Shown in pieces: positions 11,377 through 19,539 of a stretch of DNA of 64,000 nt. Positions within the stretch are counted from its first letter, which is position 1. The number at the start of each line of letters is the position of its first letter. The notes below the pieces were generated by a model. The model worked only from the letters and a program-made list of their open reading frames with translations. It was not told the origin of the DNA and ran no database searches. Origin of the DNA: Streptomyces sp. NBC_00582 (GTDB lineage: Bacteria > Actinomycetota > Actinomycetes > Streptomycetales > Streptomycetaceae); assembly GCF_036345155.1 (NCBI RefSeq), contig NZ_CP107772.1, forward strand, positions 1,302,001 through 1,366,000, read 5' to 3'. A program made the position numbers and the translations under genes.

Positions 11377-11811
11377 ATGGCGATCGACCCGCGCGGGGAA
11401 GACTCCGGCGCCTCCTCGGCCGTACCGGGCCGTACCGTACGTTTCCCGGGTGAGCCGCACGATGTGACGGGAGCGCGGCTGGCCGCGGAGGAGTTCCTCG
11501 GCGCGCTCGCGGAGACCGTGCCGCCGACCGCGCCGGAGTGCTGGCACGACATCGTGCTGATCGTCACGGAACTGGCCTCCAACGCCGTCCAGTTCGCGCC
11601 GGGCCCGTTCGAGCTGGGGCTGCGGCCGACCTTCGACGGGGTGCACGTCACGCTGCACGACACGAGTGCCGTGATGCCTGCCCCGCGGCGGTTCCGGCCG
11701 GACACCGGGAGCGGCGGCATCGGCTGGTATCTGATCGAGACCCTGTGTACGCAGGTCAGCGTGGTGCCGGACGGAACGGGGAAGGAGGTTCACGTCTTCC
11801 TGCCCTGGTGA
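11377..11811 (+). CDS. Anti-sigma-type ATP-binding regulator
   Basis: A 144-residue GHKL ATPase of the RsbW/SpoIIAB-like group, which bind sigma factors or phosphorylate STAS antagonists. It shows the N-box (DIVLIVTELASNAVQFAPG) and a degenerate G-box (GSGGIGWYLIETLC); the DxGPGI motif is replaced by LHDTSAVMPAP. The C-terminal strand ends cleanly in EVHVFLPW. The start is uncertain: no ribosome site is obvious before ATG 11377. The 3' end overlaps the opposing gene by 56 bp. It belongs to the anti-sigma group that recurs in this window; its partner sigma is not evident. Confidence 0.8.
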   Translation: MAIDPRGEDSGASSAVPGRTVRFPGEPHDVTGARLAAEEFLGALAETVPPTAPECWHDIVLIVTELASNAVQFAPGPFELGLRPTFDGVHVTLHDTSAVMPAPRRFRPDTGSGGIGWYLIETLCTQVSVVPDGTGKEVHVFLPW

Positions 11812-12265
11812 GGCCGTTCTCCGGGGTGAGGCGCAGCGGCACCAGCACACGGATCGTCTTCCCGCCGTCCGCGCGCCGCTCGATCGAGATGCGGCGGGAG
11901 AGCCGGATGATCAGGGGCCAGCCGTAGCCGCTGCCCTGGTGGAGGGCCGGCAGTTCTCCCGTCCCGTAGGCGACGGGCGGCACCACATCGCTGCGGTCCT
12001 GCACGGCGAGCCGTACGCCGTCGGGCGTCGGCGTCACCACGAAGCCCACCAGACCGCCGCCGTGCCGGATCGCGTTGGTCACGAGTTCGGAGACGACGAG
12101 CAGCAGGTCGATCAGGTCCCGCTCGTGCGGCGACCGGCCGCGCGCTCGGCCGTGGGCGTCGACCACCGCACGGGCGTGGTCCCGCGCCGCCGCGGCCGTC
12201 GCCGGCGGCGCGACCGCCGGTTCCCTCGTCGCGAGCTCGTCGCCCTTCACGCCGGACAGCCCCAC
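11756..12265 (-). CDS. Anti-sigma-type ATP-binding protein
   Basis: A 169-residue histidine kinase-like ATPase of the anti-sigma/RsbW-like class. N-box: LIDLLLVVSELVTNAIRHGGG; second box VQDRSDVVPP; G-box GSGYGWPLIIRLSRRI. The fold finishes at about residue 145 (KTIRVLVPLRL); the remaining Pro/Arg-rich tail reads into the opposite gene and is probably not structured. It likely binds a SigB-family sigma factor and is countered by a STAS protein such as the one at 12592, from which it diverges. A candidate upstream element is GTAT-N15-GGGTAG (12387-12363, minus strand), close to the SigB consensus but with G where C/T is expected. Confidence 0.85.
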   Translation of the reverse strand: MGLSGVKGDELATREPAVAPPATAAAARDHARAVVDAHGRARGRSPHERDLIDLLLVVSELVTNAIRHGGGLVGFVVTPTPDGVRLAVQDRSDVVPPVAYGTGELPALHQGSGYGWPLIIRLSRRISIERRADGGKTIRVLVPLRLTPENGLTRAGRREPPSPFRPAPR

Positions 12266-12591
12266 GGGCCGGTCACGGCGTCCCCGGGGCGGAGAGGTCG
12301 CGTGGGTGGGGGTGGATCGTGTCGGTCACGTCGCTCCTTTCTCAGGGGTTCTTCCGCAGCGGCTACCCGGCCGACGCGTCCGCATACCGGGCCGGACGGG
12401 CCGGGTGTCCCCGATACCCGGAAGCGGACCGGTCCGTGATCGGCGTCGCGGGCATGAGGGGCGGGTTCCGGGGTAGCCGCTCGGCGCGAGAAGAAGGCCG
12501 CAGCCGCCGGAGGAACCCCCGTCCGTCGCCCCCCGCTGCGCAGCCGTCCGTCGGGGCGACCGGCCCCGACCGTCAGCTTTCGGAGGTAGTC
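12266..12591. other. Divergent regulatory region between ATPase and STAS genes
   Basis: 326 bp without a convincing gene; the long + strand frame starting at 12319 lacks family similarity before 12592. Two near-consensus SigB-type elements face outward: GTAT-N15-GGGTAG on the minus strand (12387-12363) and GCAT-N15-GGGTAG on the plus strand (12452-12476). Both miss the final pyrimidine of the Streptomyces consensus GNNT-N14-16-GGGTAY, so they are tentative. Confidence 0.35.
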
Positions 12592-12981
12592 GTGTCCACC
12601 GCCCAGCAACCCCTGTCCGTCGAGGTCGACGTGATCCGCGAGGACGTCGCACTGGTCACGGTCGAAGGCCATCTGGACCTCGACACCGCGACCGAGCTCC
12701 AGGCGCAGCTGGCGAACCAGCTCCACCACGGCCGCCGGCACTTCCTGCTCGAGCTGTCCGGCGTGCCCTTCATGGACTCGTCCGGGATGAACATCATCCT
12801 GCGCGTGTACCACGAGGCCCGCGATCTGCCTGGCAGTGTCCATGTCATAGCTCCGGCCCCCGCCGTGCGGAGGGTGCTCGACCTCACCGGGGTCAGCCTC
12901 ACGGTGCCGATCTCGGACGAGGTCGCCGACGCGCTGGCGCTCATCGACCGGGGCGGGGCAGGGACCGACCCGGAGGCCTGA
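12592..12981 (+). CDS. STAS anti-sigma factor antagonist
   Basis: A 129-residue STAS-domain protein of the SpoIIAA/RsbV type. It would free a sigma factor by binding its anti-sigma ATPase when unphosphorylated. The phosphorylatable serine lies in LSGVPFMDSSGMNIIL, the canonical DSSG motif. GTG 12592 is chosen because GGAGG (12582-12586) precedes it by 5 bases; the longer frame upstream has no family similarity. It diverges from the ATPase at 11756, a natural partner. From memory of the S. coelicolor map, an antagonist (ArsI) sits in a comparable neighbourhood of SigB-network and glgE/treS genes, but orthology needs an alignment. Confidence 0.9.
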   Translation: MSTAQQPLSVEVDVIREDVALVTVEGHLDLDTATELQAQLANQLHHGRRHFLLELSGVPFMDSSGMNIILRVYHEARDLPGSVHVIAPAPAVRRVLDLTGVSLTVPISDEVADALALIDRGGAGTDPEA

Positions 12982-13039
12982 ACGCGGGTGCCGCGCCGCA
13001 CCTGGCGGAAACGCGCAGGTGTGCGGGCACCTTCGGGCA

Positions 13040-13074
13040 ACAGTTGCCATTTGACAACTGTCAGCATGAGGCAA
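13040..13074. promoter_or_regulatory. Nested inverted repeats, operator-like
   Basis: Three overlapping dyads: ACAGTTG (13040-13046) with CAACTGT (13055-13061), TGACA-ac-TGTCA (13052-13063), and TTGCC (13044-13048) with GGCAA (13070-13074). A TTGACA box is included at 13051-13056. The segment is strikingly AT-rich for this window and looks like a MarR-type operator, yet it lies between the 3' ends of two convergent genes. Confidence 0.45.
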
Positions 13075-13179
13075 CAAAGTGTGCGAGGCAGTCACGCGGG
13101 AGGGATCACGGATGTGCCGGTGGGCGACGACGACCACCCGTGGCGCGCGGCGGCGGCCCGCAGCGGGCGCCGGAGATCC

Positions 13180-13665
13180 TCAGGCCGTGGCCGCGTCGAC
13201 CGGGCCGGTCGTCTCGTGGATCTGCTCGGCCGCGGCGACGCAGAAGGCCTCCAGGCCCCGAAGCAGCGCGTCGCGCTGCGCGGCCGGCATCTGCTCCAGG
13301 ACCGCCTGGAGGGCGCTCTCGCGCCGTGCGCGCAGATCGGTGAGGAACGCCCGTCCGCGCCGGCTCAGGAAGAGCTGGAGTTCGCGACGGCTGTTCACGG
13401 CCGCCCTGCGCTCGACGAACCCCACGGCCTGCAGCCGGTCGCACAGCCTGCTGGTGGACGGCGGTGTGGAGCCCAGGTGGTCGGCGAGTGTCCGCAGGTT
13501 GATGCCTTCGTTGTGCTCCAGGATGAACAGCACGCGCAGCTGGGAGGCGGAGACCGGGGCCGTGGAGGCACGGCCCCACAGGACCTCCAGCAGCTCGGCC
13601 GCCTCCGAGGTCACACGCGCGACCTCGTGGGGCTGCGGACGCGAGGAGCGCGAGGAGGGGGACAT
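13180..13665 (-). CDS. MarR family transcriptional regulator
   Basis: A 161-residue winged-helix repressor of the MarR class. The helix-turn-helix covers NLRTLADHLGSTPPSTSRLCDRLQAVG and the wing follows in VERRAAVNSRRELQLFLSRRGR; flanking helices form the dimer interface. It is divergent from the phosphatase-stressosome series starting at 13783 and shares SRLCDRL..NRRE.QL.L...GR..LTD with a second MarR at the far end (19540). The two are clearly paralogous and bracket the module. ATG 13665 is used; GTG 13668 is an equally possible start. The ligand is unknown. Confidence 0.9.
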   Translation of the reverse strand: MSPSSRSSRPQPHEVARVTSEAAELLEVLWGRASTAPVSASQLRVLFILEHNEGINLRTLADHLGSTPPSTSRLCDRLQAVGFVERRAAVNSRRELQLFLSRRGRAFLTDLRARRESALQAVLEQMPAAQRDALLRGLEAFCVAAAEQIHETTGPVDAATA

Positions 13666-13782
13666 CACGGACCCACTCTCGCAGGCTTCGCGGACGCTGT
13701 CAGCCCGCCCCCGCCGGTCACCGCCCGGCACACGCGTCACCACGGCCCCCTCGGCCCCTTGCGGCCCCTCCCGAAGAAAGGC

Positions 13783-15018
13783 GTGACCGACATCGTGAAC
13801 CGGCTCGTGACCGCCGGGCGCGCCCTGCGCTCCGCCGCCGCGCACGAGGTCCCCGAGGCCCTGCGCGAGGTGCTCTGCGCCCATTACGCCGCCGAGACGG
13901 CCGAGTTGTGGCTGGCCGACTACGGCGCCGCCGTCCTGCTCCCCGTCTCCCCCACGCCGCACGGCGTCGCCCCCGAGCCCGTCCCCGTACGCGCCGGCGC
14001 CCTCGGACGGGCCTACGGCGCCCAGGAGCCCCAGGTCGAGCGGCTCGACGGCGGCCGGGTGTGCGCGCATCTGCCCGTCACCGTGCGCGGGGACCGGCTG
14101 GGCGTGCTGTCCGTGACGCTGCCCGCCGAGGCCGCCGGACCCGACCGGATCTGCGAACTCGCCGAGCTGGCGCGGCTGCTGGGCCATGAGCTGCTGGTCG
14201 CCGAACGCGACACCGACCGCTATCTCCAGGCCCGCCGCACCGACCGGCTGACGCTCGCGGCGGAGATGCAGTGGCAGCTCCTCCCGGCGCGGTCCTGCGC
14301 CCGGGACGCCTACGCGCTCGGTGCCCAGCTGGAGCCGGCGTACGCGATCCACGGCGACAACTTCGACTGGTCGGCGTCCGCGGACCATCTGATGGTGTAC
14401 GTCACCAACGGCATGGGCGAGGGCATCGAGGCGTCCCTGCTGACCGGGCTGGGCATCAACGCGCTGCGCAACGCCCGCCGCGCGGGCATCCCGATCGCGG
14501 ACCAGGCGGCGCTGGCGGACCAGGCGATCCACGCCCACTACCGGGGCGAGGCGCATCTGTCCGTGCTGCTGGTGGACATCGAGCTGTCCACGGGACGGAT
14601 GCAGGTGGTGGACGCGGGGTCGCCGCGGATGCTGCTGCTGCGCGACCGGGTGCTGACCGCCGTGGACCTGGAGGCACAGCTTCCGCTCGGCATGTTCGAG
14701 GAGACGGACTACGTGGCCCAGGAGTTCGTCCTGGAGCCGGGCGACCGGCTGCTGTTCGTCAGCGACGGCGTCCACGCGGTGCCCGGGCCCGGCGGGGAGA
14801 TCTACGGCGAGCGGGCGCTGGCCCGGGCGGTGAACTCCGCAGCCCTGCTGCCGGCGGCGGAGGTGCCGGCCGCGGTCCTGCGCGAACTCTCCGGGCACCG
14901 GGGCAGACCCGAGCCGGACGACGACGCGCTGGTGGTGTGCCTCGACTGGTTCGGCAAGCCCCCGCGTCCCCGTCCGGCGCCCCCTGACCAGCAGCGGCAC
15001 GACGCAGACGAGGAGTGA
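13783..15018 (+). CDS. SpoIIE-type serine phosphatase, degenerate metal site
   Basis: A 411-residue protein with an N-terminal GAF-like sensor (about 10-150) and a C-terminal PP2C/SpoIIE phosphatase domain (about 160-390). Such enzymes dephosphorylate STAS proteins. Metal-site motifs are HGDNFDWS and FVSDGVHAVPG, plus a terminal DDDALVVCLDWF. The usual DGMGHG loop reads VTNGMGEG, with Asn for the metal-binding Asp and Glu for His, so activity may be reduced or lost. GTG 13783 follows AAAGG very closely; GTG 13795 with a 13-base spacer is an alternative. It is the first gene of the coupled + strand series and is followed by rsbR after 6 bases. Confidence 0.85.
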   Translation: MTDIVNRLVTAGRALRSAAAHEVPEALREVLCAHYAAETAELWLADYGAAVLLPVSPTPHGVAPEPVPVRAGALGRAYGAQEPQVERLDGGRVCAHLPVTVRGDRLGVLSVTLPAEAAGPDRICELAELARLLGHELLVAERDTDRYLQARRTDRLTLAAEMQWQLLPARSCARDAYALGAQLEPAYAIHGDNFDWSASADHLMVYVTNGMGEGIEASLLTGLGINALRNARRAGIPIADQAALADQAIHAHYRGEAHLSVLLVDIELSTGRMQVVDAGSPRMLLLRDRVLTAVDLEAQLPLGMFEETDYVAQEFVLEPGDRLLFVSDGVHAVPGPGGEIYGERALARAVNSAALLPAAEVPAAVLRELSGHRGRPEPDDDALVVCLDWFGKPPRPRPAPPDQQRHDADEE

Positions 15019-15024
15019 GGCAGG

Positions 15025-15924
15025 TTGCCGGAGCACGACACGGCCGTACCCGACACGGCACCCGAGAGCGAGGTCGGGGCGTTCCTGCGCCGACGGCGGG
15101 AACAGCTCGCCCAGCGCTGGGCCGACGAACCCCTGTTCCGCACGGTGTTCACCGTCGCCCGGGACGAGGCGGTGGAGGCCGGGCGGGTCGTGCTCGACGC
15201 CCTGGCCCAGGTGTCGCTGAGCGGACGCGTGGAGGACCCCGCGGACCCCGGCTTCACCCTCGTGCGCGAACAGCTGTCCCGGATGGCGGCGGCCCGTGCC
15301 CGCACCGGGCTCACCCCGTCCCGGGTGTCGACCGAGGTGGACGCCCTGCGGGTGCCCGCCGCCGATCTGCTCGTGGCGGAGCTGCCGGACGCCTCGGCCG
15401 AGCACGTGCGGGCGTGCACGACGGCGCTGACCGTCCTGATGGGCACCCTGCGGCTGGTGGTGATGGAGACGGCGCTCACCGAGGGCGAGGCCCTCATCGA
15501 CCGGCAGCGGCTCCAGCTCCTGGAGGTGGCCACGCCGGTCATCCGGCTGTGGGACGGGATCGTGGCGGTGCCGCTGATCGGGACGCTGGACAGCGCCCGC
15601 AGCCAGGTCGTGATGGAGACACTGCTGGAGTCGGTGGTCGACGAGCAGGCCCGGTTCGCGATCCTGGACATCACCGGTGTGCCGACCGTGGACTCCCTGG
15701 TCGCGCAGCATCTGATGAAGACCGTGGCGGCGGTCCGGCTCATGGGCGCGGAGTGCGTCGTCTCGGGCATCCGGCCGGCCATCGCGCAGACCATCGTCCA
15801 CCTCGGCCTCGACCTGGGAACGGTGATCACCCGGGCGAGCCTCGCCGACGCCCTCGCGTACGCGCTGCACCGGCTGGGCGCGGACATCGTGCGGTCGGCG
15901 CCCGGCGGTGCGGACCCGAGGTGA
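15025..15924 (+). CDS. rsbR: RsbR-like stressosome STAS protein
   Basis: A 299-residue co-antagonist of the RsbR type. The N-terminal half is an all-helical sensor domain (GAFLRRRREQLAQRWADE.., typical of RsbRD-like N-termini) and the C-terminal half a STAS domain. Thr217 in LDITGVPTVDS and Thr256 in RPAIAQTIVHLG occupy positions where Bacillus RsbR proteins carry conserved threonines phosphorylated by RsbT. With RsbS it should build the stressosome core that sequesters RsbT. It starts at TTG 15025, the only TTG start I assign here, and ends in a GTGA overlap with rsbS. Confidence 0.9.
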   Translation: MPEHDTAVPDTAPESEVGAFLRRRREQLAQRWADEPLFRTVFTVARDEAVEAGRVVLDALAQVSLSGRVEDPADPGFTLVREQLSRMAAARARTGLTPSRVSTEVDALRVPAADLLVAELPDASAEHVRACTTALTVLMGTLRLVVMETALTEGEALIDRQRLQLLEVATPVIRLWDGIVAVPLIGTLDSARSQVVMETLLESVVDEQARFAILDITGVPTVDSLVAQHLMKTVAAVRLMGAECVVSGIRPAIAQTIVHLGLDLGTVITRASLADALAYALHRLGADIVRSAPGGADPR

Positions 15925-16337
15925 ACGACGACTTCCCGCAGCTCGGTGCGGTCTCCGTGCCGGTGCTCAGACTCGGCGACGTCCTGCTGGTGACCCTCCA
16001 GGGCGATCTGCACGACGGCATGGCCGCGCGGCTCCAGCAGGACATCGCGGAGGCGATCGTGAACAGCCGGGTGACCGGTGTGGTCATCGACATCTCGGGC
16101 GTCGAGATCGTCGACTCCTTCCTCGGCCGGGTGCTGGCCGAGATCGCGGAGCACGCGCGGCTGCTGGCGGCGCGGACCGTGGTGGCGGGGATGCGGCCCG
16201 CGGTCGCCCTCACCCTGGTGGAGCTCGGGCTGACCCTGCCGGGGCTGCGGACCGCTCTGAACACCGAGGCGGCCCTGGAACTGCTCGGCCGCGCGGACGC
16301 GGCCCGGCCCGGCGGCCCCTACCGGGACGCCCGGTGA
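15921..16337 (+). CDS. rsbS: RsbS-like stressosome scaffold protein
   Basis: A 138-residue single STAS domain. VVIDISGVEIVDSFLGRVL and TVVAGMRPAVALTLVELGLTLPG match the B. subtilis RsbS pattern very closely. Ser59 in DIS falls at the position of the phosphorylated Ser59 of B. subtilis RsbS. GTG 15921 overlaps the rsbR stop (GTGA), and its own stop overlaps the rsbT start in the same way, so stoichiometry is probably set by translational coupling. Confidence 0.93.
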   Translation: MNDDFPQLGAVSVPVLRLGDVLLVTLQGDLHDGMAARLQQDIAEAIVNSRVTGVVIDISGVEIVDSFLGRVLAEIAEHARLLAARTVVAGMRPAVALTLVELGLTLPGLRTALNTEAALELLGRADAARPGGPYRDAR

Positions 16338-16777
16338 GCGCGGCCGCCGCGGGTGTCGCGGCCCGGCTGCCGATCCGCTCCGACCTGGATCTGGTCCGGG
16401 TCCGCCAGCATGTGCGCCAGGCGTCCGCCACGCTCGGTTTCGGCCTCGTGGACCAGACCAAGCTGGTCACCGCGGCCAGCGAACTGGCCCGCAACACCCT
16501 GGTGTACGGCGGTGGCGGCGAGGTGGAGGCCGTCCCGGTCGCCGACGGTCCCCGGCAGGGGCTGCGGCTCACGTTCACCGACCGGGGACCGGGCATCGCC
16601 GACCTGGAGCGGGCGCTCAGCGACGGCTACACCTCCGGGGACGGGCTGGGGCTCGGGCTCGGCGGGGCGCGCCGGCTGGTGCACGACTTCGCCATCGACA
16701 GCACGCCCGGGGCCGGCACCACCGTCACGGTGACCTCGTGGACGGCACGCGCTCCCCGGCAGCGCGAGGGGTCCTGA
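16334..16777 (+). CDS. rsbT: RsbT-like serine/threonine kinase
   Basis: A 147-residue GHKL-fold kinase that phosphorylates RsbR and RsbS, then leaves the stressosome to activate an RsbU-type phosphatase. The N-box is TAASELARNTLVYGGGG, followed by FTDRGPGI and the glycine-rich GDGLGLGLGGARRL; all ATP-binding boxes are intact, as expected for a kinase. It overlaps rsbS (GTGA) and the next gene (TGATG). The downstream 571-residue phosphatase is the obvious target. Confidence 0.93.
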   Translation: MSAAAAGVAARLPIRSDLDLVRVRQHVRQASATLGFGLVDQTKLVTAASELARNTLVYGGGGEVEAVPVADGPRQGLRLTFTDRGPGIADLERALSDGYTSGDGLGLGLGGARRLVHDFAIDSTPGAGTTVTVTSWTARAPRQREGS

Positions 16778-17814
16778 TGGCGCGGGTGTGGGACGTACCG
16801 GTGCAGGACTCGACACGGGTGCGCGACGCCCGGGTCGCCGCACAGGACGCGGCGGCGCTGGCGGGTCTGGACGAGTCGCGCACCTCGGCCGCCGCCCTGG
16901 TCGCGACGGAGCTGGCGACCAACCTCCTCAAGCACGGCGGCGGTGGCCGGCTCCTGGTGGAGGCGGTGGCGCCGCCCACCGGACAGGGCGCCTCCCCCAC
17001 GGTGCAGATAGCGTCGGTCGACCACGGCCCGGGCATCGCGGACGTGCGCGCCGCCCTCGTGGACGGGTTCTCCACGACGGGTTCCCTCGGCGCCGGGCTC
17101 GGCACCTGCCGCCGGCTGGCCGACGCCTTCGGTCTGCACGGCTCCCCCGGCCGCGGCACCGTCGCCGTCGCCCGGATCGGCGCCCCGTCGAGGCAGCCCC
17201 CCGTCGGTGCGCGGGCCGGCGGGATCAACGTGCCCTTCGCGGGCGCGGCGTACTCCGGCGACCTGTGGACCTGCGTCCACGCGTCCGATCGGCTCACCCT
17301 GATGCTGGCCGACGGGCTCGGGCACGGCCCCGAGGCGGCCCGCGCCTCGACGGCGGCGGCCGAGGAACTGCGCCGCTGCGCCCGCCTCTCCCCCGCCGAG
17401 CAGATCCGCCGACTCGACACGGCGCTGCGCGGCACCCGGGGCGCGGCCGTCGCGGTGGCCCAGCTCGACCTGCGGGCCGCGCGGCTGACGTTCGCGGGAG
17501 TCGGCAACATAGGGGCCCGGCTGTACGAGGGCGGCGGCTGGCGCCCCCTGGTGTCGCGGCCGGGCATCGTCGGCGTCCACCGGCCCACGACCGTGCCGGA
17601 GACCGAGGTGCCCTGGGCGGCGGACCGGCTGCTGATCCTGCACAGCGACGGGCTGCCCAGCCGCTGGGTGCCGCCGTCCGGGCCCGGGCTGCTCACCGCC
17701 GACCCCGCCGTCACCGCCGCCGTCACCGTGCGCGACGCCGGAAGCTCCGCGCGCCCGGTGCGCGACGACACCGCGGTGGCCGTCCTGTCCCCCGACCCGC
17801 CGGACCTTCCATGA
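16777..17814 (+). CDS. ATPase-phosphatase fusion, RsbX-like
   Basis: A 345-residue protein joining an N-terminal GHKL ATPase domain (about 1-130; N-box ALVATELATNLLKHGGGG, VDHGPGI, GSLGAGLGTCRRL) to a C-terminal PP2C domain (about 150-340). The phosphatase motifs are intact: MLADGLGHGPEA, ILHSDGLPS and RDDTAVAVL. RsbX in Bacillus dephosphorylates RsbR and RsbS to reset the stressosome; this fusion, common in actinobacteria, may do both switching and resetting. ATG 16777 is chosen because it overlaps the rsbT stop (TGATG); a GTG at 16738 is less likely. It overlaps the next gene by ATGA. Confidence 0.88.
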   Translation: MARVWDVPVQDSTRVRDARVAAQDAAALAGLDESRTSAAALVATELATNLLKHGGGGRLLVEAVAPPTGQGASPTVQIASVDHGPGIADVRAALVDGFSTTGSLGAGLGTCRRLADAFGLHGSPGRGTVAVARIGAPSRQPPVGARAGGINVPFAGAAYSGDLWTCVHASDRLTLMLADGLGHGPEAARASTAAAEELRRCARLSPAEQIRRLDTALRGTRGAAVAVAQLDLRAARLTFAGVGNIGARLYEGGGWRPLVSRPGIVGVHRPTTVPETEVPWAADRLLILHSDGLPSRWVPPSGPGLLTADPAVTAAVTVRDAGSSARPVRDDTAVAVLSPDPPDLP

Positions 17815-19526
17815 CGCACACCTGGCAGATCACCACCGTCACCGACGCGGCCCGCGCCCGGATCGCCACCGCCCGTCTGGCGGCCGCGTACGGCGTGCCG
17901 CCGGTGGAGCGCGCCCGGCTCTCGGCCGCGCTCAGCGGTCGGCTGCGCCAGTGTCTGACCAAGGGCGGCGACTGGCGGCTCACCGCGCGGGCCGCCGACG
18001 GTCTGCTCGCTCTGGAGGTCCTGCCCCTGTCCGGGGCCGGGGAGCGCGTGTGGCGTACGTCGGCGCCCTGCCCGGAGCCGTCGGACGCCGTCGTGTGCAC
18101 CGAGGTCGCGGACGATCCTTCGCTGCTCGCGGAGGCCCTGCTGGGGGCCGACGAGGACACCTGCCTGGTCCTGGAGAGGCTCGCCGAGCAGGAGGAGCTC
18201 GTCGGCTTCCACCGCGAGGAGCTGCACCAGACCAACCAGGGTGTGCTGGCCCTGCACGCGGAGCTGGACGCCGCCGGGCGGGCCCAGCGCGAGGCGTTCT
18301 CGGCGGAGCGCACGGCCCGCCGGGAGGCGGAGAGCGCCCGCCGCAGGCTGACGTTCCTGGCGGACGCCAGCGCCTCGCTGACGGCGTCCCTCAACCAGGA
18401 GCAGATCGTGCGGCGGCTGCCCGAGCTGCTGGTGCCCGAGTACGCCCGCACCGTCGACGTCTGGGTGTTCGACGCCGAGGACGACCGTCAGGAGCGGGCC
18501 GCGCACCCGGCGGCGGCCGTGCTCGCCGCCCGCACGGGACGCCCCCAGTACGCGGCGGCGCACCCCGGAGGGCTGCCGGGCGTCGACGACCACCCGCCGT
18601 CCGCGCTGGACCCCACCCGGCCGATGCTGTGCGTGCCGCTGGCGACCCGGCGTGCCCCGCTCGGCGTGCTCACGCTCACCCCGCCCGGTGCGCGGTGGGA
18701 CCCGGACGACGCGGTGATGCTGGTGGAGCTGACGCGGCGGGCGAGCACCGCCCTGGACAACGCGCGCCGGTTCGAACACAACCAGGACATCGCCGAGACC
18801 CTGCAGCGGGCCCTGCTGACCGACCTGCCCAGCACCCCGGGCCTGCGGCTGGCGGCCCGCTATCTGCCCGCCACCTATGGGCTGAACATCGGCGGCGACT
18901 GGTACGACGCGTTCCGCCGCCCGGACGGCAGTCTGATCGTCGTCATCGGGGACGTCACCGGGCACGGGCTGCACGCGGCCGTGATGATGAGCCAGCTGCG
19001 CACCGCGCTGCGCGCCTACGCCGTCGACACCGGCAGCCCGGGGCGGTTGCTGACCCGGCTGCACCTCTTCCTGCACCATCTGCAGCCCGATCTCTACGCC
19101 ACCGCCGTGATCGCCCGCCTCCGGCCCGGCGAGCCGTCGCTGACCTGGGCCGCCGCGGGTCATCCGCCGCCGGTGCTGCGCGGTCCGGACGGGCGGGTGC
19201 GCACCCTGGACGCCAAGCCCGGGGCGATGCTCGGCATCCCGCTGCACCAGGAGATCGCCGACCACACGGTCCCGGTGGCGCCCGGATCGACGCTGGCGCT
19301 GTACACGGACGGGCTGGTCGAGCGGCGCGCCCAGGGCATAGACCCGGGCATCGAGCGGCTCGCGTCCACCCTCGGCGGCTTCCGCACGGCGGAGCTGGAG
19401 GCGGATCTGGACGGTTCCGCGGAGCGGATCCTGGACCCGATGCTGAGCGACTCCGAGCGCGACGACGACGTGTGTCTGCTGCTGTGCCACCTCGACGGCG
19501 CCGCCCCGGCGGCCGGGGGGCGCTGA
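17811..19526 (+). CDS. RsbU-like phosphatase with GAF and coiled-coil
   Basis: A 571-residue output phosphatase. Residues 1-100 resemble a worn GHKL/RsbT-like domain without N- or G-boxes. Then come a helical coiled-coil (HREELHQTNQGVLALHAELDA.., about 140-180), a GAF-like domain (about 185-320) and a full PP2C domain (about 325-560) with IGGDWYDAF, GDVTGHG, YTDGLVE and DDDVCLLL. Free RsbT would bind the N-terminal part and stimulate dephosphorylation of a STAS antagonist such as the 12592 product. Its ATGA overlap with the previous gene makes it the last member of the coupled series. Confidence 0.9.
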   Translation: MTHTWQITTVTDAARARIATARLAAAYGVPPVERARLSAALSGRLRQCLTKGGDWRLTARAADGLLALEVLPLSGAGERVWRTSAPCPEPSDAVVCTEVADDPSLLAEALLGADEDTCLVLERLAEQEELVGFHREELHQTNQGVLALHAELDAAGRAQREAFSAERTARREAESARRRLTFLADASASLTASLNQEQIVRRLPELLVPEYARTVDVWVFDAEDDRQERAAHPAAAVLAARTGRPQYAAAHPGGLPGVDDHPPSALDPTRPMLCVPLATRRAPLGVLTLTPPGARWDPDDAVMLVELTRRASTALDNARRFEHNQDIAETLQRALLTDLPSTPGLRLAARYLPATYGLNIGGDWYDAFRRPDGSLIVVIGDVTGHGLHAAVMMSQLRTALRAYAVDTGSPGRLLTRLHLFLHHLQPDLYATAVIARLRPGEPSLTWAAAGHPPPVLRGPDGRVRTLDAKPGAMLGIPLHQEIADHTVPVAPGSTLALYTDGLVERRAQGIDPGIERLASTLGGFRTAELEADLDGSAERILDPMLSDSERDDDVCLLLCHLDGAAPAAGGR

Positions 19527-19539
19527 CGAGGGACCGGCG

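Noticed and set aside
12363..12476. Definite SigB promoters in the ATPase-STAS gap
   Set aside because: Both candidates end in GGGTAG rather than GGGTAC/T, and chance matches are frequent in GC-rich DNA. Listed only as tentative.
13666..15870. Continuation of the marR frame as a very long minus-strand ORF
   Set aside because: Only the last 161 codons show a MarR fold; the rest lies opposite phosphatase and rsbR and has low-complexity composition.
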